This document shows positions 45,793 to 57,409 of a DNA stretch of 64,000 nt, one piece after another. This DNA is from Dichetophora obliterata. Its lineage: Eukaryota; Arthropoda; Insecta; Diptera; Sciomyzidae. The notes beneath the pieces were generated by a model. It searched no databases and had not been told where the DNA came from. It worked only from the letters and a program-made list of their open reading frames with translations. The position numbers and the translations under genes are program-made. The DNA lies in assembly GCA_963920525.1 (NCBI GenBank), contig OY986438.1:52835753-52899752 (forward strand). The letters run 5' to 3'. Each line of letters opens with the position of its first letter. The stretch's first letter is position 1.

Positions 45793-48011
45793 CCCTCCGA
45801 TGAGTGACAGTTCTGAACTTCACGGCCGTGTGAAAAGGTCCCTACGGACTTTTTTTGTAAATCATGTTTTTTTCATATAAAATTTTTTTTTGATTTTTTT
45901 TTTGTTTTTATTGTTTATAACTAAATTCTACATACAAAAATAATTTTTTCAATTTTTTTATTTTTTTTTTGCTTGAATTTTCTTAAGACTATTATAAAAA
46001 AGTTTAAAAATTATTGTTGTTGAGCGTGTACTTCTTGTCCCCCGCCCTGTGCGCAAGTGTCGCAGCGATGTAAAAGTGTGCTATGTTCTCCGCAAACAGC
46101 GTTGCCGCAGCCGAAGCAGTATGTCCGTGTTTTCCGCTGCCGCCCGTACTCAGAACGGCAAAGGCGACATGACGGTCTACTTGACCTAGCCGCAAACGAC
46201 GGTGCATTGCCTTCCATCGGTCTTGATAATACCTGAAATGAAAAGAAAAATATAAAACAAATAACTATATATCCTTTTCTTGAATATGAAGATGTTTTTC
46301 TTACCCTGACATCGAATGCTTCCATCGCATTGCGTATCCTTGGATATGAGGTTATATGGTTGTTCAGGGCACGTTCTTCGATATTTGGTGTGGACTTTGG
46401 ATTTCATTAGCAGTAACAAGAACGACCGCCGTCTGTCACTCCTTATTATAGGCTTCATTTCGTTGTAAATCGTAAAAGCAGCCAATGCAGCGACGTCCAG
46501 CATATTATAAAACATGGCCAACGGCCATCGTTGTGTTGCTCTTTTGCAGCTGTAAGTGCCTAGCATTTGATCCATGGTATCAACGCCGCATTTGTTAGCG
46601 TTGTAATCTAATATGGCATAGGGCTTCCGCTTTTCGGTTTGCTCGTCAACGAGGCAGGTGTAGTGCATTGTGGAGAGCACGTTCACCACTTTATTTTTTT
46701 TCGGCACGTATGAGCATAACGCTATATCCCCTTCGTTGAACCCAAATAATGTACTATTGATGGTGCGCTTCGGGTTCTTCTTGAACTCTTGTGGAATGAA
46801 TGTTTTGTTATAGCGCACTGTACCAACATATGCGGTCTTCCTCCTCAACAAAATACGCGCCAAGTCAAGAGTGGTAAAGAAATTATCCGCGTATATAGTA
46901 CGGCCAGCATCTAAATATTTTTCCACAAGATCCAGCACTACGTTCTGTCCTTGGTTTATCTCCCGTTGTTGGTTTGGCAGTTTTCCAGAATATATCATTC
47001 CCTTCACAGGATAATAACTCTGTGAGTCGCATAACCACCATACTTTCAAACCATACTTAGCTGGCTTTGACGGAATATATTGTGTGAAGCGGGTGCGGCC
47101 TCTGTAAGGGAACAACACTGCTCATCAACTGTTAGTGCTTCATGAGGAGTGTAAGCTGCTGCCAAGTTATGTTGCAACATTTGTCAAATATCGTCAATAG
47201 CCGCAGTTTTGCTGTTGATGAGTCGCTGTTGTCGAGTATTTCCATTGTCGAATCGAATAAATTGCTTTATGCACATGAAGCGATCGTACGACAACGCAGC
47301 TTTGTATATTGGGCAACGCGTCGCGCCCCATAATTCCATAGCTGGTTCATGGTTTGATCTTGTGAGTCCAGCATACAAAAGAATAGCTACAAAGGAGTCA
47401 AACTCTTTCACTGTCACTGGCTTCCACTCCTTTTTCTTCGTGGGATTCGCTAAATTCCATGCAGCTGTAACCTCCCTGCCTTTACAATTTGTTTCACGTA
47501 GCACTAAGTGTATTATTTCCTCTGTCATGATTGAACGCATTATTGTATAGGGGTCGTGTATATTACCTGTTGGTCCTAGTTTCTTTCTTGTGAAGTCGAC
47601 CACGTTATGATTACGAGTGCGTGATGTTGGTGGTGCTTTTTTACTCCATTGGGTGCCATCTTTACCAATATAGTAACTTTCATTCGTTTTCTGTCCATCA
47701 TTTTCTTCCTCTTCATCATCGTCGTCATCAGTATCTTCATTTAGCTCGACGTATCCTTCAGTTTCGGCATCTGACTCTTCAGCAGGTTGGTATGTGCGAT
47801 CTTCATCATCCTCAACTTCATAATTATCAATTGCAGCAATATCAATTTCTTCATCCATGTCTTCGTCCATAAAATCAGCAAATCTACTATCAGCTGCACG
47901 CCTTTCATCCGCAGTCATTTGCTGGTAACGTGTACTACGGCGTACAACAATTTCAGCAACGTCCAAATTACTTGCATCTGCCATATTTATATTTTTGTTT
48001 CTATCACACAC
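45793..48011 (-). mobile_element. piggyBac-like transposon (minus strand)
   Basis: The 3' end is at TTAA 45,789-45,792 followed by CCCTCCGATGAGTG, which has the TTAA-CCC layout of piggyBac. The transposase runs from 48,011 down to about 46,011. A matching end upstream of the gene was not found before the MITE at 48,111, so the 5' terminus is lost or too diverged. Family distinct from the piggyBac half at 9.9 kb. Confidence 0.75.
46011..48011 (-). pseudogene. piggyBac transposase with one stop and one frameshift
   Basis: Probable start MADASNLDVAEI at 47,981 (an upstream in-frame MCDRNKN also exists). Acidic N-terminus (EDTDDDDDEEEEND), then YIGKDGTQWSKKAP, RTRNHNVV, VKEFDSFVAILLYAGLTRSN and CPIYKAALSYDRFMCIKQFI. 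A TGA replaces Trp after AAIDDI (47,184). At about 47,118 a 2-nt insertion after TVDEQ shifts the frame to LFPYRGRTRFTQYIPSKPAK. Catalytic acids are retained: TVDEQ, YADNFF and GVDTMDQM. A 72-bp intron-like segment (46,233-46,304; GTAAGA...TTTCAG) precedes a C-terminal Cys-rich domain CRLCRSEY...CFGCGNAVCGEHS with CDTC; joining it in frame needs one base less at the donor. Cut-and-paste into TTAA in the family; dead here but only mildly decayed. Confidence 0.9.
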
Positions 48012-48110
48012 GATTTTACTCTTCGCTGTCTAAACTTTGACTGATTTGGTTTACGAAACTACAATTTCTTTTATACTCTTTCGTACGTCTACCTAAACTC
48101 AAAGACATTA

Positions 48111-48551
48111 AAGCCCAAACAGAACCAAGGCGGATGTCGGATGGCGGGCCTCTCTCTGCGAAATCCGCTGAGAACACGTCCAGAATATGAGCGGTTGTCG
48201 GTTGTCGGATCACGGTTGCATTTTATATTGGGAATGATACAAATTATTTTATATTATGCTTTGAATTCACATGAATGCAACACAGGCACAAAAACAGAAT
48301 GTCAGATCATAGTAAAAACTAAGAAAATAACACTGAACGTACCCAATCTTTAGCAAAAATATGGCAACATTTAAGTCACTCAGAGAGAGATCCGACACCC
48401 GTCAGAGAGAAATTAGAATAGATTCTATTCTGGCGTTTTATCGTCATGCATTTCTACGGCGATTTAATTTTTGGCGGCTGCATATATTTTCATGTAATTT
48501 GTAGCACGGCGAATCCGACAACCGACATCCGCCTTGGTTCTGTTCGGGCTC
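48111..48551. mobile_element. 441-bp MITE with TTA duplications (PIF/Harbinger-like)
   Basis: AAGCCCAAACAGAACCAAGG then CGGATGTCGG on the left; the right end is the complement of GAGCCCGAACAGAACCAAGG then CGGATGTCGG. TTA flanks both sides (48,108-48,110 and 48,552-48,554), the 3-bp duplication typical of PIF/Harbinger. A second GTCGGTTGTCGGAT-type motif lies just inside each end. Non-coding. Confidence 0.75.
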
Positions 48552-48569
48552 TTAGGGATGATGATAAAA

Positions 48570-48662
48570 ACAAAAAATTCTAAGAAAAAATTCTAAGAAC
48601 AAAAATACTAAGAACAAAAAATACTAAGAACAAAATACTAAGAACAAAAAATTCTAAGAACT
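48570..48662 (+). repeat. Minisatellite (ACTAAGAACAAAAAAT)n
   Basis: About five units of 15-18 bp, variants of CTAAGAACAAAAAATA, immediately right of the MITE. Confidence 0.85.
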
Positions 48663-48664
48663 GG

Positions 48665-49480
48665 TTTATTGCTAGTAGTATAAAATTAGAAATTGACTGC
48701 CAAAATTTTAGCTCGATTCAGGTAATACCTGGCGCACTTTACTTCATTCTACTCTTATCATTTAAAAAGTGGGCATAATAATAGGGATACCACAATCATT
48801 TCTAGTACAGTGTCCGAAAGTAAGCATATGAAATAATTTACCAAATTTTTTCTTAATACGATCAAAACCGTCCGAAATATAGAATTTTTATAGGTTTTTT
48901 GGCGTTTAATCGAAGCAAATCGACTGCTAAAATTTGATTGCAATCGGCCCAGTAGTCCGTTTTAATGATTTATAACCTATGATTCATTCTCTTCTTACCG
49001 TTTAGGCGTGTTTTTGCGAGCTCTAACATTTAAAGTTTTCTTTAGCCAAAAGTTCCAAATTAATTAATATAAATAGAAATAAACAGCTTTCTGATCAACT
49101 TGCACATACATCTGGAAGCGTGACAACGTGGATTTCATCCTTTTAAAATACTCGATATTTAATATAATTTTCAATATAAATATATATATATATGTATATT
49201 TGTTTATCACTTGCTTCTTTCCTTCTTTCTGTTTTGTTTTTAGCGCAAAGAGGTTTACATAGAGCATTTTATCGTATTTACTTTCTACATCTGTTTTAAC
49301 GCTACTGCAAAAACACTAGGGCTTATAAAACTTTTCAATTCGTTGGTTCTACAAAATCAGGGCTGCAAAGTTTCTACAGTACAGTGTCTTTAAACAAAAT
49401 AAACTGTTTTTCACTAAAAGCATTCAAGTTCATTTTTCTCCTTTTTCTTACATCTATATTGCAAAACTTTCTATTTTAAC
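48665..49480. other. No recognised gene; short (TA)n
   Basis: AT-rich. Contains TATAAATATATATATATATG at about 49,175-49,195. No domain. Confidence 0.4.
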
Positions 49481-49485
49481 TGAAA

Positions 49486-50521
49486 ATGATCTGCAATTTT
49501 CGAAACTGCGCTGTAAAAGGTAAATCAGACCGGCCGGTTACTTGCTGGTTGTGTGATTCATTTTTTCATATCAAGTGTGCAGCGTTGATTGCGAGGATCT
49601 TCGATGCACTCAACGAAAGTAAGGGACTTCGTTGGTCATGTGAAGATTGCAGGTTTACAAACGTTGAGGTAACTAAACGTTGGAGGTGGCTAAGGATCTA
49701 AAGGAAGCACAAGAAAGACTGAGTGAATACGAAGATTTGTTTTAAAAGTTTAAAATTATGGATGAAGCTTACAATTCTCCAAAACGTAGACGTTCAAACA
49801 AAAATCTTCGTAGTTCAGCTAAAACTACTGATATAGCCATGCCATCGCTCAATAATTATACTGTTCTTCCTTCTACTGTAACTGTTTTCCCTAATGTGAA
49901 CATACAGCTTGAAGATCAATCAATTGCAGCTGTCAATACTGATCAAATGACTGAAAATATCGCACCAACTAAGGTCGCTGCGTCAGCTGATCAGATTTCT
50001 CCTTCTGTTGAAGCAATACCATCATAGAGGAAAATGCTGATTCTCCTCGCGTTTCTGGCACAAAAAAAACTTACGCTAAAACTTGTATTGCCTCAAATGT
50101 GGTCTCTGCACCTTCTCAAATTATTTCGGTTTCTACAGGAGCGATACCGAAACAAATATCGAACAGCAGTATCAAAGCCCCTGTTCATAAAGAACTTGTG
50201 GTTATTGAGCCTGCAAAATCTATACTTGTTTCTCGTTTTGCAGCTTATACATCCGGCAAGCTGAATGTTGTAAATAAAAATATCTCTTTTTACAAATTCA
50301 ATTTTTCATACGAGCGTTTTACGTCCTCTTTTAAAATAAATTTGCCTGGTGATCTTTTTCACAAGGTATTGGATCAAAAGTTTTGGCCTGACAATACGAT
50401 GGCGCATGAATTTATTTCTAGACCTCGGCCTACAACTTCCTTGGCTACTTTTCCGGTTCTTAACAAGAATCAAAAAACTAGATTGTTGCTTTCAGTTCCT
50501 TTTTCTTTACCAAAACGTTAG
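49486..50521 (+). pseudogene. CR1-like LINE ORF1 with PHD-type zinc finger
   Basis: ATG at 49,486. Residues 3-55 form a C4HC3 PHD-like finger: C3, C8, C20, C23, H28, C31, C52, C55 (spacing C-x4-C-x11-C-x2-C-x4-H-x2-C-x20-C-x2-C). A frameshift leads to a coiled-coil-like LEVAKDLKEAQERLSEYEDL, a stop at 49,743, then a Ser/Lys-rich and Thr/Val-rich linker (49,758-50,027). After another shift a domain with FAAYTSGKLNVVNKNISFYK and WPDNTMAHEF follows (50,099-50,521). A PHD finger in ORF1 is a hallmark of CR1-clade LINEs. Role: RNA/chromatin binding of the retrotransposition particle. It overlaps the ORF2 start with no gap, as in intact elements. Confidence 0.8.
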
Positions 50522-50524
50522 TGG

Positions 50525-51841
50525 CATTAACACAAAACTAAATTATTTATTAATTTTGAGTCACAACCTTCACTTTAATATAATTACTTTTAGTGAGACT
50601 TGGCTGAAACGTAACACTCTAAATACCTAAATTCTGTGCAACAAATTTTACATTTACCGCAAAGATAGAAACTCCATTCCTGGTATTTGCTTTAAGGGCG
50701 GGGGTGTGTTGATTGCAGTCAAAGCGACACATTTCTCTGAAGAGTTATTAATTCCAGAATCCTTGGACATTGAATTCTGTTGTGTTCATGTTAAGTTTGG
50801 TTCCTTGCGCCTTTTTTTTATATGCTCATATATTCCTCCCCTTTCTACCTCAGAAGTTTATAGCAAACATTTGGCTTCTATTAGTAAAGTTTGCTCAAAA
50901 CTGCAATCTAATGATCATATTTTAGTTAACTGGAGATTTTAATCTGCCAAACGTTTCTTGGAACTGCTGTTCTGAAATTCCTGGAATATTTTTACCTTCG
51001 TCTGAAAGTTCATCCGATAATTATTTTTTAAACGAGCTCTCAATCCAAGGCCTGTTCCAACTTAACTGCATCTTTAACAAAAATAATCGTTTGCTTGATC
51101 TGGTTTTTTTTTTTGACAGCAATATCGCTTCTGTGTCTAAATCAGATCCTCTGGTTACACCCGAAGATTTTCATCATCCAAATAAACAAACTACGTGATT
51201 TTGAAGAATAACTAGTCTAATATAAACTGGAATTCTATTCTAAATATTAATACAAAAAGATTATCTTCTCAGTCTTAATGATGCGGTATATGCGTTTAAC
51301 AGAACGCTCAATGATTGTTTTCTAAAAGCTGTTCCGCAAACGAAAGCCTCTTTGACATCGGGTCCGGTATGGTATACAAATGAATTAAGAAAAATGAGGA
51401 ACTTGAAATCTAAATTCTATAAAAAAATATCAAAAAACACATAACATATGCGATTTTGGATGCTATACCTCGATTTAATACAGTTACCAACAGTTATGCA
51501 AACAATCCTATAATATCTACTTAACAAAAATAAAATTAAACATCAAATCTGATGCTAAATCCTTCTGGAACTTTGTAAACACAAAACGTAAGATTGATTC
51601 CTATCCTTCTTTTATGAAGTATAATTCTGTTGAGTCTGATAATGATAATAGTATTTACAATCTTTTTGCTGACTTTTTCAAGACGACTTATTCATCATCG
51701 TCCTATGATTATTTAAGTTATCCTTTCTATATTCAATCTGGGGATATTTATTTCTCATTAATTGATATAAACACAGTCTTATCATATTTAAAAAATATTA
51801 AAACATCATATAAAAGTGGTCCTGATAACATACCTTCCCAG
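50525..51841 (+). pseudogene. LINE ORF2: endonuclease and RT N-terminus
   Basis: AP-endonuclease motifs in order: IITFSETWL (Glu), FKGGGVLIAVK, FICSYIPP, TGDFNLPNVSW (one frameshift before it, near 50,930), NRLLDLVF, and a degraded SDH site (EDFHHP at about 51,165-51,182). The linker shows GPVWYTNELRKMRNLKSKFY and KSDAKSFWNFVNTKRK, then the first RT motif YKSGPDNIPS at 51,811-51,840. Stops and frameshifts at about 50,628, 50,940, 51,200 and 51,440. The domain is interrupted at 51,837 by a MITE. Role in the family: nicks target DNA and primes reverse transcription. Confidence 0.85.
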
Positions 51842-52202
51842 TAGCGGATGGAATATATTCCGAATATATGAAGCATCAATTACCTTGTAATGACCACTAC
51901 TTCCGACTATATTACCTTACTATGCATAAAAGGCCTTACATTTAACATTGAATGAGACAGGAGGTAAGTGATCGCCTCCCTTCAGCATTACCTAGAAGTT
52001 ATGGAGTAACATACTACTTGTATTAAGTTATAAAAATCACTGTATTACTTTTCCTTGTGTGCTACATTACAGGTAATGAGGTATGAGTTAATTACTTCTG
52101 CTATATGCAGACGCATTACTTATTGAAAAAAGTAATGCTTCCTTACCTGGTAATTTATTCTGTATTAGTTCTATGGTAGCCACTGGCAAATCCGCTGCTG
52201 GG
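51837..52202. mobile_element. MITE nested in the LINE RT
   Basis: CCCAGTAGCGGATG at 51,837 and CAAATCCGCTGCTGGG ending 52,202 form 13-14-bp inverted ends (CCCAG(T/C)AGCGGAT). The interior is rich in GTAAT/ATTAC inverted phrases. LINE coding resumes directly on the right: read with one shift, KYCCEELVTPISLLFTSSLK continues the RT after GPDNIPS. No clean target duplication was identified. Confidence 0.75.
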
Positions 52203-53287
52203 TTCATGTATATTAAAATACTGCTGTGAAGAATTAGTAACTCCAATCTCTTTACTATTTACTTCATCATTAAAATCCTGCTATTTTCTTGTAGCCTAAG
52301 TAATAGAACACAATCTGTTCTTTTTAAGCTCAAGAAATCACATGAGTTTCCTGTTATTTCAGGAGTACCTCAAGGAAGTCATCTTGGACCCCTTCTGTTT
52401 CTACTTTTTATAAACGATTTGCCATCTATCATAATGCATTCTAGCATCTTAATGTTTGCTGATGACGTCAAACTTTTCCTTTCTTTATAAATGATAATGA
52501 CGCTGTATTTTTGCAAGCCAACATTGATCATCTTCATAACTGGTCCAAAACGAACCGTATGAACCTCAACATGAAGAAATGCAAGCATATGTCTTTCTCG
52601 CTCAAACCACCAATTAAATGTACCTTTAAAATTTGTGGTTATCCATTGGAGTCCTTAGATAGTTTCAATGATCTTGGAGTTACAATGGATCCTAAACTAC
52701 GCTTTAATATTCATGTAAATAAAATAATAAATAGAGCAAATAGTACTTTAGGATTTATTAAACGTTGGGCAAAAGAGTTTAATGATCCTTTCATAACGAA
52801 AACCTTATTCACTTCTCTAGTGCGGCCTATTTTAGAATACGCTTCAGTTGTTTGGTACCCACGATACGGTTGTTACATAGACGACATTGAATCAGTGCAG
52901 AAACAATTTCTTTTGTTTTGCTTAAGCTATCTTTATTGTAATACTGATTTTCACTTACCACCTTATGAATATCGGTTACAACACTTAAATCTTCCTTCTT
53001 TAAAAAATCGGAGAATTATGATAAATGGTTGTTGGATTATAAAACTTTTACATGGATATGTCAACAGTCCATATTTATTGAGTAAAATATATTTTAATAT
53101 TCCTCTTTGTCCTAGAAGATCTTTTGAGTTACTCCACATGAACTTTTGTAGAACTAATTATTTGCAAAATGAACCTCTTAGAAGCGCTTGCGGTGATTTT
53201 AATTTTGTATCTGATGTTATATCCTTAAGTGAATCCATGGAATCAATCAAACATAAAATTATAGATTACCTGCAGTACCGTTGTTGA
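52203..53287 (+). pseudogene. LINE ORF2: RT catalytic part and C-terminus
   Basis: CCEELVTPISLLFTSSLKS (about 52,222-52,280), then an internal deletion of RT fingers, then VISGVPQGSHLGPLLFLLFI (about 52,355-52,415) and the catalytic box LMFADDVKLF (about 52,450-52,480, FADD). After one shift an open 258-residue run (52,511-53,287) holds LQANIDHLHNWSKTNRMNLN, KKCKHMSF, FNDLGVTMDPKLRFNIHVNK, TLFTSLVRPILEYASVVWYP and the long C-terminal helix region. This C-terminus is intact to the stop at 53,285. A 3' repeat tail was not recognised. Confidence 0.85.
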
Positions 53288-53986
53288 TTATGATTAAGTT
53301 TTCTCAAATATATATCTGATGCATCTGGTGATATTTGTAAACACATTAATAGAACAACCTAAATGGATAAATGGACCTAAGCCTAAAATGGACCTAATAT
53401 ACTTATTGAAGTGGTGTTTTATTGGGTATGAGACCTTGTTTGTCGCACGACTCCGTCGATGTCCGGATACAAAAATTGTTGCTAACTTGACCTTGTTTGT
53501 CTTGAAAACGCAACCCTGCTATGCTATCTGATATTATTGATTTGACTTAACTTTTTTTTTATTTTTATACTTTAATAAAATTATATACTTTAAGCTATTT
53601 ATTAAAACTTTTTAGTTTGTTAGATTAGGACCATTTGGTCCTTTTTTGGCTTGTTTCTTTTATATCTTATAAATGGAGGCATATATTGCCAATAAATTTA
53701 GGCTCACGTGACTTTTTTATAAAACAGTGTTGTTTCCATAAATTCAGCTGTCTGTCATAAAACAAGACTGAGAAAAATTAAAACTTACTTATCTTGGATT
53801 AGGGACTATTCGTAAATTTTTTTTAATCTAACAGCAGGGTTAATAATACATGATTTCAATCAAAATCATACTGTATATTTTTGAATTATATTAAATATCT
53901 TGTTTTATAATTTTAAATTTGCTATAAAACCTGTTAAGGTTTAGCAATCGAATAAATAAAATAAAAAAGTGAGCCACGCCGATTGA

Positions 53987-54295
53987 CCATGGCCATGAAA
54001 TAGAGTGACCATGGCCATTTTTAGAACTGTTCCCGAAAGTTTTTCTACCAAATTTAAGTCTTATTTGTGGGCGAAAAAAGGAGTCGTGAAAACCAAATTT
54101 TAGGACAGTTGCTGACAGTAGCCATACAAACTAACTTACCAAATTTAAGTCTTCTATGACCAAAACCGTCTTAAATATTTATATAAAAGTATTTCCAATG
54201 TTTTGTGGGCGGTAAAAGGGGGCGTGGACACCCATTTTTAGTAAAGTTGCTGACAGTAACCAAACAAACTAAATTTCCATATTTTAGTCTAATAC
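53987..54295 (+). repeat. Tandem repeat, about 130-bp unit
   Basis: (A/T)GTGGGCG(A/G)(A/T)AAA, GG(A/G)GTCGTG/GGGCGTGG, ACC(A/C)A(A/T)TTTTAG, GTTGCTGACAGTA(G/A)CCA, ACAAACTAA and TACCAAATTTAAGTC recur at about 54,068-54,155 and 54,207-54,292, with a more degenerate unit at 53,990-54,062. A direct pair TGACCATGGCCAT lies at 53,984 and 54,006. Confidence 0.7.
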
Positions 54296-54299
54296 AAAA

Positions 54300-56550
54300 A
54301 ATAAAAAAACCAACAAAAAATATCTCTCATGACGAAACTTTTTCGTTAAAAGACTTTAAAAATTTTACCCTTCATATCAAAATCGCTTCCTTAGAAGTTT
54401 CACTTCTAAATTTAAAACCGTTCATTACAGTGCTCAGCAAAACCAAAGTTTTAAAACATATACGCAAAATTGAGGATGAAAGGGTTAAATAATCTCAATA
54501 AGTCGGAAACCCGGTCAGATAAGCTGCAGAAACGTTTATATACTAATGATTTTGGAGCTTTAAAACTTAAGCCTTGATTACCCAAGCGTAACGAGGTGGC
54601 GCAGCTGGAAGTAGCGTAGTGAGACATGGCTTCGAGGACAAACGATTATCGACATCGTAGTGCAGGCACTGATTAGAAGACCGCAGAAAATATGTTATAA
54701 AGGCACACGTTTTTTTAGAAGGCTAATTAACTTCTCCTCTTCAATAAAAGACTTTATATAGTATTAAAATATCCTATCCTCTCTTATATAGTATTAAAAT
54801 TTACAATTTTGTGAAATTAAACAAAACCCTTTCCTTGTGCAACAGATGCCGAACAGAATAGTATTAACAAATACTGTTATGTTTGATGAAAAAATCCAAT
54901 GAGTGATTTTTTTATGGTATACAGTTAATTTTATTCTACTTAAAAGTAAGGGAAAATATTTCCAGTGATTTCAATACTGTTGCATATGTGAAAAGTAACC
55001 TAACAAAATATCAAACACCATCTAATAAATTCGTTCTTAATAGATTGTCATCGTCTTGTCTCGTTATCAAAGCAAAAACAATGACGCCGAAAAATAAGAC
55101 CTGATTGCCACGTGTCACCAATAAGCAGCCGTTCGCGACAACGTCTGCAGACGCGCACAGTATTAAATTTAAATACTTATGAATAACATTTTCCTCAATT
55201 GCCTTTGTAAGCGTTCTTTGCCTCTTCCCCCACCCTGCATTGTGCTGAACGTACACCAGTTGTGGCCTTTTAGGACTCCAGTCACTTATTTTCAATTTAA
55301 AGAAAATGTTATTTTTTTACGTTCCTTGGTTTTGTTGTTGCTCTTGATTTTGTTATGAGTTTTCAGTAAAGTGGTTCAAGGTCTTCGTGATATAAGTGCA
55401 CGCACACGTTTGCCATCCGCCAAGTACTCTCAGATGGTAGACGATATTGAGACTTTGTCGCCACCCTCGCCATGCGACTGTTGTTTGATTGCTTAGTAGC
55501 CCCAATGCAAGTGACTCGATGAATGGATAAACACCGGGTCCCCGCAGCAATTTTCCAATCCACTCGGCAGACACTCATATCGTGATACCATGGATCTTAC
55601 ATTTCACATTTACTTACTACAGTCCCAGGCAATTCTTTCTTGTTTCCTTTTTATTTAGTATCTATTCTGCAGAGTCTTAGTGTTGATTGTAACACTGGTA
55701 ACACTTGAGCTGATAGACGCAGCTATTTACCCACAGTTTAGAGGATGCAATTGTATCAACTAACAAAATATATATGATACCAATTAGACAGACAGCCGCA
55801 CACTTATTTCACTTTATAAATAATACCATTGATATCTCGAAAATGTATCTCCATACACGCTTAGAACTTATATGATTGCTGAAACTGAATTTTAAACTAA
55901 AATATTGTATAATTTCTTCAATTTTTGCCGTAATTAATTAATAAGTTACTAATAACACCGGCTTACAACCAGAATGCACAATGAATGCCACTATCTATTT
56001 TTCATGTAAATTGGTCGGTGCTTCCGAAAATGTCATTATTTTTTGTTCTGTCTTTCCGTTTCCAAGATATTGTCCACTATAGTTTTTTTTACAAAAAAAA
56101 GTTGGTTCCACTTAATAGCATATATATCCAGAACCAACAATAACAAAGAAACAAATAATATATCAAATTAAAGCTTATAAAATTCCCTAGAAACAATGTA
56201 CATAATGTTTTGACTCACCTGCTAGTTTCGGCAAAATAAAAAGTTTTTAACGATTTTTCGTGTTTCTCAGAATAATTTACAAACAAAAAACAAAACTAAA
56301 TGAAAATTTTGTTAAGAAATTAAAATATTTTGTTAGTTTTTATATTTTGAACTTAAAGCCTGTACTTTTATAAAAAAAAAAATACTATGAAAAATAATAA
56401 AGAAAATCTAATCTAATTCTAATCTAAATCTAATTGAACGAAAATTGTTGTTGGTAAAATAACTTATTTTTAAATATTTATTGTTCATAAGGCATAGTGT
56501 TATATCAGGTGTTTTGAGAAAGAACATAAAAGATACAAAAAAAAACATGC
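54300..56550. other. No recognised gene; one tRNA-like head
   Basis: GGTGGCGCAGCTGGAAGTAGCGTAGTG at about 54,595 resembles a tRNA 5' half (A box TGGCGCAGCTGG) without a clear B box. ORFs at 55,011-55,578 (minus strand, overlapping in different frames) have no recognisable domain, although 54,990-55,620 is less AT-rich than its flanks. Confidence 0.35.
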
Positions 56551-56552
56551 TA

Positions 56553-56671
56553 CAGTAAAACCAGGTAGGCTCACGACTAGGCCGAAACCGTCAAAGCAAA
56601 ATGTCTGATTTTTACACTATTGGCTATAAGAAGGAGAGCACAGTTAGTCGCGAGCCTACCTGCTTTTATTG
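56553..56671. mobile_element. 119-bp MITE with TA duplications
   Basis: CAGTAAAACCAGGTAGGCTC then ACGACTA at the left; the right end is the complement of CAATAAAAGCAGGTAGGCTC then GCGACTA. TA on each side (56,551-56,552 and 56,672-56,673). End sequence and TA duplication suggest a Tc1/mariner-type MITE. Confidence 0.8.
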
Positions 56672-57115
56672 TACCATGTCTTCGGCGCAGGCAGTTGTAT
56701 AAAACAAATAGAAACAAGAACATTCTAGCAAAAAACGTGGCAAACAAACGAAAATAAAATACAAAATAAAATGATAAAATACTGCTAGAATTCCAGTGAA
56801 AGAACAATCCAAATATTTTCTGCTACGTGTGCATGAATTTACTTTCGAAAAGAATCACTCAATTTTACGAATTAACTGCAAACTTCATATCTTCATTATT
56901 TTGGTATTGTTAAATATGGTTCAGAATATTGATGAACCATGGACGCCAAGCATTTTTATCAATTGCGCAAAATAATATTGTCTGAATGGAGCTTGGACAA
57001 AAAATGATACATGAAATTTGATGTTCCGACGATACAGAGACGACTGTTTTGTCACCTAAGCGATTACTATTTTTGTCTGGCAAGTGACTGACGTTGAAAG
57101 ACACAAACGAGGGAT

Positions 57116-57409
57116 ATGCGCAACAATCAAAACAGATTGATTCCAGTTTCTCATTCTGATGATGTTCCGTGTCCTACTTGTCCCGATTCCACACGTAAAA
57201 GCAATCGAAAATCCTTCAATTCATGGGAGTCGGAAGGAACCACTGGAGGAAGTGTATTTACAACTGAAAGCAAAACTCGCGGCTTATCGCAAGCGCAACT
57301 GGATGATTGTATAAGAGATTTGGAACTGTCCAAGGAAAAATCGGAATTGCATTCTTCTCGTATGCAACAATTCAACTTTTTGGGGCCCGATGATAAGGTG
57401 ATATACTAA
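57116..57409 (+). CDS. Unrecognised ORF fragment with RDLELSKEKSELHSSR motif
   Basis: 97 residues. A Ser/Thr/Asn-rich N-terminal half is followed by LSQAQLDDCIRDLELSKEKS and ELHSSRMQQFNFLGPDDKV. I recall arthropod predicted proteins of uncertain origin with a similar RDL.LSK..AELL.SRL....LL block near their N-terminus, but cannot name the family. The sequence stops making sense after KVIY at 57,409. Probably an exon or fragment of a repeated gene. The open frame and biased composition are visible; function is not. Confidence 0.35.
   Translation: MRNNQNRLIPVSHSDDVPCPTCPDSTRKSNRKSFNSWESEGTTGGSVFTTESKTRGLSQAQLDDCIRDLELSKEKSELHSSRMQQFNFLGPDDKVIY

Noticed and set aside
47142..48044. Plus-strand ORFs opposite the piggyBac gene
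   Set aside because: Antisense shadows of the transposase frame, with His/Phe-rich composition reflecting the acidic N-terminus read backwards.
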